Shown here: positions 58,870 to 64,000 of the stretch, piece after piece
How the letters are laid out: each line of letters starts with the position of its first letter
Numbering within the stretch: the stretch's first letter is position 1
Origin: Acanthacorydalis orientalis
Taxonomy: Eukaryota; Arthropoda; Insecta; Megaloptera; Corydalidae
NCBI GenBank assembly: GCA_034766995.1
Contig: CM068313.1
Coordinates: 5,338,461 to 5,402,460, forward strand
Direction of reading: 5' to 3'
DNA: 64,000 nucleotides
The notes under the pieces: generated by a model
Told to the model about the DNA's origin: nothing
Database searches by the model: none
What the model saw: only the letters and a program-made list of their open reading frames with translations
Translations under genes and position numbers: made by a program

Positions 58870-59900
58870 AAATATCTCATTCGATACAACCACATTACTT
58901 TGCAACCGTTCCTCACGTGCATACAACATACACTGTTTTTTAAACTTTGAAATGATATCGATATATTTTCTCCTCCGGGATGCTTATGTTCTGTCTGGCG
59001 TACTATTTAATTATAATCAGTACACTGACTTAATAAAACGGATTCAGAATTTCCATTAACCATAATACTTTCGAAAGTCCGTCGACTTCTCGTAAACATG
59101 AAAAGGACGTGTTTATACACACACACGTACAGTCGAGCCATTTTTATGCAGATCACAGCCGAAGTTTAATATCATATAAAGAGGAAAATTAACATAGAGG
59201 CGAATAAAGAGTTTATCTTGACAATTGTGTGTATTATGTACACTTTTCATATGTTAAACTCGATATTATCTGATGAAATGAGTTTTTTACTACTGTTTCG
59301 AGGCAAAGTGAAAATTTTATCAATTTAGTCGAACGGCACGAACGGAATTTTAATAACCGGATATTTAAATTGTATGTAAAAGCAAAATAATTTATATTAA
59401 TATATTAAATTATCATATTTGTATGAATTATAAATAACAGACGTATCTTCTGTAACGTCGTAGTGAATTTCATAAAATATTTATATATTGTAATATAATA
59501 TTCATTTTGTTTTCAAATTCTCTGTTTTTAATTCTTATCCAGCAATCAAAATATTCCAAACTTTATAAAAATATCTCGTTATATATTTTATTTTAATTCA
59601 ATTCTTGCTGTGCTTGAACCAAAAACTAACTGTGTTTTTTTTCAGTACTTCTATATTATTATTTTTTTATTTTTATTATTTTTTTTATAGTAAATCTTTT
59701 ACCTTCTCTACAAAAGGAATAAAATTCCAACTATTACATTAATATTCTATATAAAAATTATAATATTTTAATTGTATATTACTGAAGTATATTTGAATGT
59801 AAATTCTATCTTCTAGAGTTTGTTTGAATAGATAAGAAATGTTTTATAAGTAAAATAAATTGTGTTTATCCAATTAACCTGGCACTATAAAAAGAATTGA
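58870..59900. other. Mixed AT-rich DNA
   Basis: A modest GC-enriched part (58900-59350) is followed by strongly AT-rich DNA. No gene or repeat is supported. Confidence 0.4.
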
Positions 59901-59904
59901 ATAA

Positions 59905-60174
59905 TCAGAATGAAAATGAAAAATCTAATCTAATCCAATCCGAAATAGTAATCGTACGACTTATATTCAAAAAAAGGACGTACACCCGGCATGTATACAG
60001 TTTCAATCGTGATTCGCGATAAACACGGCATCGAGCAAATCTTTTTTTAATGAACTTCGAGTCCGAATCGTCGAACAATGCGTTCGACCCGAGCGAAGGA
60101 ACGCCTTTCGGAAATACACGGAGGCCTCGACACTCATTCTCTTCGGAACAGTGTTTGAATACCCGTAACGCCAT
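59905..60174 (-). CDS. Candidate coding exon (unrecognised)
   Basis: On the minus strand an ATG at 60174 opens MALRVFKHCSEENECRGLRV and continues through FPKGVPSLGSNALFDDSDSK and RCRVYRESRLKLYTCRVYVL to an AT-rich tail that stops at 59905. The first 60 codons lie in CpG-bearing DNA and use mixed amino acids. The tail is probably intronic if this is an exon. No domain is recognised and chance cannot be excluded. Confidence 0.2.
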   Translation of the reverse strand: MALRVFKHCSEENECRGLRVFPKGVPSLGSNALFDDSDSKFIKKRFARCRVYRESRLKLYTCRVYVLFLNISRTITISDWIRLDFSFSF

Positions 60175-60213
60175 TAATTCCGAACTCGATGCTGCGTCGC
60201 ACGTAGACGCGAG

Positions 60214-60231
60214 ATGATGATGATGATGATG
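60214..60231 (+). repeat. (ATG)6 trinucleotide repeat
   Basis: GATGATGATGATGATGATGG opens a 79-codon frame (60214-60453) in mixed-composition DNA. The run of methionines and lack of any motif argue against calling it a gene. Confidence 0.9.
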
Positions 60232-60521
60232 GGTAGATTCTGTCTATCCCTTCATCACAAAATCGTTAACTGTTACAGGCCTGTCGACATAAGCATATTC
60301 ACATCATGTTGCCTGCCGGATTTATTCAACCAAGTGTGCTGCGTGCTCGAAACTTATGTTTTAAAATCAAATATGCACTTACTAAAGCTTACCATATTTC
60401 TGATCATATTGTATTTCGGGCCGCGTTCGATGCCTCGAAAATCACAGAGATGACTTGAAATTCAGTGATGTATTATGCGCATACATATTCACATACAAAC
60501 TTACCTACATCTAAATATACA

Positions 60522-60558
<37 letters not shown>
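60522..60558. repeat. (AT)n microsatellite
   Basis: A TA run of about 36 bp just before an R1 copy. Confidence 0.95.
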
Positions 60559-60562
<4 letters not shown>

Positions 60563-60568
60563 CATGCA

Positions 60569-60690
60569 GTTCTGAAGATAATAGTGCCGTCATCGAAATT
60601 ATACAAGCAACAATCAAAAGTGGTCAATAATTATTGAACATTTTTGATCAGAAAAACTTTGTGAGTTGTGGGCAAAAAAAGAATTAGTTT
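60569..60690 (+). repeat. R1 dispersed repeat copy
   Basis: TTCTGAAGATAATAGTGCCG, TCATCGAAATTATACAAGCA, ACAATCAAAAGTGGTCAATA and TTTTTGATCAGAAAAACTTT preserve most of the R1 order. Confidence 0.65.
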
Positions 60691-61073
60691 TTGAAATTAA
60701 GAAAACTGATTTAAATATTTTTATAAAAATCGTGGTCATGGTGTTAATTTAATCTTAATTTTAAGTAAATAGAATTATTATTTTCTCTAGATAAGACAGT
60801 TAATTGTTTTAACAGTTTTCGTCCTCGTTCGACGGGTTTTTATTCGCCATGACTAGTTTCAATTGTTGAGATACTTTTTGTTAGCATAAGATAAAGTAAT
60901 GATTTTTCCAGTTAATCACTTATTCCGGCCATAGATTATAGCTATAAACAAGTGTTCTCTTTTGTCTGGTTATTTATATTTAATCTACTTGTCACTTGAA
61001 CTTAAAACTAAATGCTTAAGCTAAATAACTGCCATAAGTCCATCTGAAACTTATATAAAGATGAATCAAAAAT

Positions 61074-61525
61074 GTTAGGTTCGTAGAAAAATAATTACAG
61101 TTTATGACCTTTAAATTCATATAATTTTTTGGATTATTTGGATTAGTTAGGACATCCGGGACCTTCTTCATCTTCAAGGCTCTCGTAGATAGCACGACAT
61201 TTTTAGAACCACCATTGCACCGTACGTTCCTTGAAAGTACCCACAGCAAAACATCATTCAGTTTGCTAGCAGTTTATACTACTTTATCACCCGTTTTGAA
61301 CTCATACAAAAAATTGGTCTTATTTGTTTTTTCCATCTTTAATTCAATAGCCCAATTTGAAACAAAATTAATAATAAAACCTAAGTCGATGTTAATACTG
61401 ACGAAAATACTGACTGAAAAATGATATTAATATGAACACGATGAAATGACACTTTCATTGAAAAAATTAAGGATAGAATTCAGGAAACAAAAACCGCAAT
61501 TATTTTCCTACCAACTGAATAATTG
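61074..61525 (-). mobile_element. Mariner with a larger second deletion, reverse orientation
   Basis: The borders read TTAGGTTCGTAGAAAAATAA and TTATTTTCCTACCAACTGAA. On the minus strand the transposase starts near 61336 (KTNKTNFLYEFKTGDKVV-like) and passes the helix-turn-helix region (KERTVQWWF-type, GEDEEGPG). It then jumps from the GRPSS position to the 3' end, removing about 110-120 bp more than its relatives. Confidence 0.85.
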
Positions 61526-61572
61526 AAAGTCCGTACTAACTGACTTTCCTACCAACTGAATTTTAGTCCGTA
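61505..61572. repeat. Direct duplication of mariner end and flank
   Basis: TTCCTACCAACTGAATAATT...GAAAGTCCGTAC (61505-61536) is repeated as TTCCTACCAACTGAATTTTA...GTCCGTAT (61546-61572). The terminal repeat plus adjoining host bases were copied together, as by a slip during repair. Confidence 0.7.
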
Positions 61573-61574
61573 TT

Positions 61575-61725
61575 TATAGTGAGGCCAGAGGCTGCCATTT
61601 GGCTGATATTTTTCTTACTTAATGCCATAAGTTAAATAAACGATTCATTAAAAAATAATTAAGTGTTTTATTTAAAAATTATTAAAAAACAAAATTGGGC
61701 GAGGTTTATTCAATCAGCCTGTATA
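61575..61725. other. Candidate repeat ending in an IS630/mariner-like end
   Basis: AGTGAGGCCAGAGGCTGCCA begins a less-AT-rich patch, and GGGCGAGGTTTATTCAATCA then GCCTGTATA closes it. The closing words resemble ends of some Tc1/mariner elements, but I cannot find the partner end. Confidence 0.25.
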
Positions 61726-61729
61726 TACA

Positions 61730-62067
61730 GATATATAAGAGAGAGAGAAAGAAATATTTTACAAAAGTATTTCGTAAATTTTGATTCAGATTCAAATGCA
61801 TGCGGAAAGAATAATATTTCTTGTATTTGGGTTAACAACTAGTTTCATCTATTTTCCATCATCAAATATGTATATTTTTTAAATTTGTATTTATATAATA
61901 TGTTGACAACTCTCCCTCACCCTCACACTCTATGAGTGTATGTATCTACAAATAATAGTCATTTAACATTGAAAATAATGTTATAATATTCTAAAATTAC
62001 ATTACACACGATTTAGTGAAAACCGCAGAACTGTTATCATATTTTCTGATTTTCGGAAATGTTTTAT

Positions 62068-62108
<41 letters not shown>

Positions 62109-62900
62109 GTTTCTGCACGTACGACAGAACGTGCACAAATTCAATTTATTTATTTCTTTTTTTTTGAAAGGATACAAGGATATGTATTTACTTGATTGGT
62201 ATATTATTTGTATGGCGTTTAATTAGCTCATTGAAAGCGAACGACGAAACTTGGAGCTTTTTTTCGTCAGTGAATCTGTACAGTTCAGCTTTTGTTCGAA
62301 CATCCGTGATACGAATCGTGATTTTTCGCAAACTATCCGAATTGTTTGTAATTCGAACGAATATGAGAAATTAAGCTAACAGTTTTCGATATTAACACGT
62401 TTGCTGTATCTTCTAATGGAATGAGTAAATCTTTTATTTCACTCTTAATTAGAATTTATATAATGTAAAAACATTTTGATTTATAATTTATAAAACTAAT
62501 TATTTAATTGATGGTATTAATTATTTTTGTAATTGTTTAATTTAGTTGATTTTATTTAAAAAAAATATCATTTGGAATCATTTTTCGGACTGGACTGGAA
62601 AAAGAATAAATTGTTATATTTTACTTTCACATAAAAATCGATTCTGAAATTAATATTTCATATTTAATTAGTCCATTTTATTTTGTTTAATCTTTCTGTT
62701 ATAAGTATAGATTTTCTTGCAGAATAAATATCTTGTATTATTTGTTTCTTTTTATTTGAAATTATTAACCAAATCTAATCACTCAATGTAATACAATTTA
62801 CTTCAAACTTCTTCGACAAAAAAATCATGCACACACACACACACACACACACATTTCATATTTTTTCCTGTAACTAAACAGCCGCGTATAAATTTTAATA
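61730..62900. other. AT-rich DNA with (AT)n and (CA)n
   Basis: (AT)n lies at 62071-62104 and (CA)n at 62829-62852. The patch 62105-62360 is slightly GC-richer with a 60-codon frame I cannot support. Confidence 0.45.
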
Positions 62901-62904
62901 CGAT

Positions 62905-63260
62905 ATCTCTTTATTCGTATAACATAGGAAAGTTTGTGCACTTAAAAATTTCCATTTAGTTAAAACTTCCGATTCGAGTGGCAGCAGCGGTGGCTCGAAC
63001 GGCAGCAGAGATTAACTAGACAGATGAGGTAAACTTCGTAGGATTACCAATCCATCAGTGTTGTACCTTTTTGGAAAACATATTTTCGGATGACATAGCT
63101 CGAACGGCGACCGCGTTTATAAAAGTGTTTCACGGTTTGAATATTGAACCACGTTAACGACACTAAAAACGCGTGCTAGGGTTATGTTCGAGCGTGACGA
63201 AATTTGTCTCATTTAGATGATATTCGCACAAATTGGGTTACTTATATGTTGGAAATTATG
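62905..63260. other. GC-enriched island
   Basis: GAGTGGCAGCAGCGGTGGCTCGAACGGCAGCAG-type sequence at 62978-63008 (two GGCAGCAG words around GGTGGCTCGAAC) and AGCTCGAACGGCGACCGCG stand out from AT-rich flanks. No open frame above 60 codons. Confidence 0.4.
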
Positions 63261-63305
63261 TTGAGGTTCAGTTATAGAAGCTTCTTACGAATATCGGAAG
63301 AAATC

Positions 63306-63320
63306 TAACTCTCTCTCTCT

Positions 63321-63375
<55 letters not shown>

Positions 63376-63420
63376 TTATATATATATATGTATAAGTATA
63401 AATATACATACATACATACA
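63306..63420. repeat. (CT)n-(AT)n-(CATA)n compound microsatellite
   Basis: CTCTCTCTCTCTCC, a TA run of about 50 bp, then degenerate TA and ACATACATACATACA. Confidence 0.95.
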
Positions 63421-63424
63421 CCTT

Positions 63425-64000
63425 AACTCTTTATTTGCTGTCAATAGTTTCAAGTCTCGTTAACAAAAATTGATATTAAATAATGATTGATTTTTTTCAT
63501 ACATCTAAAAAGAATTCTATGTGGAGAATAAAAAAATCTATTTTAAAATTTACATTTTTTAAAAACTGTATTCTATTTTATGTTGTGTTTTCAAATATTA
63601 TTATTTTTAAAATACAAATTACATTGTTCCATTTTTGAATTTTAATCAATTCAGTAAAAAAGTGTCCAATCATATTATATGATTGTTTTCATTAAAAAAG
63701 TGAAAAATAACAATAGTAAAAAACAAACTATTCTGTTACGATAAAATTTCAATGCTAAATTATTCCAATTTCAAAAATATCAGTCCAAAATTTGTAGAAA
63801 AAATTGTTTTTTGACAAAAAAGGTTCGTGATACTACAATAATTTCATACTCAATAATAATTTGCCTGCGTCTGAAATACAACACTCTCTAATTACAACTG
63901 ACAGCTACACTATAAACAAGAATGGTGCCAAATAAAATTGGACAAATTTTATTCAAACATTTCATTCATACTGTATATATATATATAGATGGATAGATAG
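63425..64000. other. AT-rich DNA, nothing recognised
   Basis: Stop-dense AT-rich DNA. The window ends in TATATATATAGATGGATAGATAG. Confidence 0.5.

Noticed and set aside
60214..60453. A 79-codon gene starting with six methionines.
   Set aside because: The start is a trinucleotide repeat and the rest shows no domain, conservation cue or splice context.

Overview
The window looks like AT-rich nuclear DNA of an insect. The evidence is the lack of any dense coding on either strand, very many long (AT)n tracts (often passing into (GT)n), decayed cecropia-type mariner elements, Jockey-like and endonuclease/reverse-transcriptase-type LINE tails, and scattered CpG-rich islands. The mariner and LINE types together suggest Hymenoptera, but this is an inference and the species cannot be read from the sequence. 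I see no bacterial or organellar genes, no CRISPR array and no confident tRNA or rRNA. The window reads as a gene desert or the inside of a very large intron.

Layout. 0-7 kb: unique AT-rich DNA, a diverged duplicated block (about 1285-2045 and 3645-4060), a 301-bp TA-flanked MITE inside the first block copy, and a full-length deleted mariner at 6097-6667. 7.9-11.1 kb: a tandem satellite of about 522 bp per unit, six units, best conserved in the middle; diverged relatives recur at 15.86-16.6 kb. 11-16 kb: a cluster of (AT)n tracts with two solo mariner ends. 16.9-35 kb: mostly unique DNA with small GC islands, mariner fragments and dispersed repeat copies. 35.4-36 kb: a frameshifted Jockey-like LINE tail. 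37.9-38.3 kb: a second LINE type. 38.5-39.1, 46.1-46.6, 50.3-50.9 and 61.1-61.5 kb: further deleted mariners. 42.25-42.66 kb: a 20-bp minisatellite with a 120-bp higher-order period. 47.9-48.26 kb: two LINE tails embedded in (AT)n. 48.34-48.55 kb: a TTAA-flanked piggyBac-type MITE. 52.0-52.8 kb: a broken mariner transposase of another family. 54.05-54.26 kb: a long hairpin. 56.6-57.2 kb: copies of a palindromic GACGTGTATACACGTC-type motif.

No complete gene could be supported. A few short open frames in GC-enriched islands (16952-17182, 41427-41600, 53206-53410, 60174-59905) could be exons of genes that continue elsewhere; all are low-confidence calls. The most informative content is the repeat biology: one mariner lineage amplified after a single internal deletion that keeps the transposase DNA-binding end but not the catalytic end, and two dispersed repeat families (called R1 and R2 here) that share a CTGAAGATG...CGAAA core and seem able to fold.
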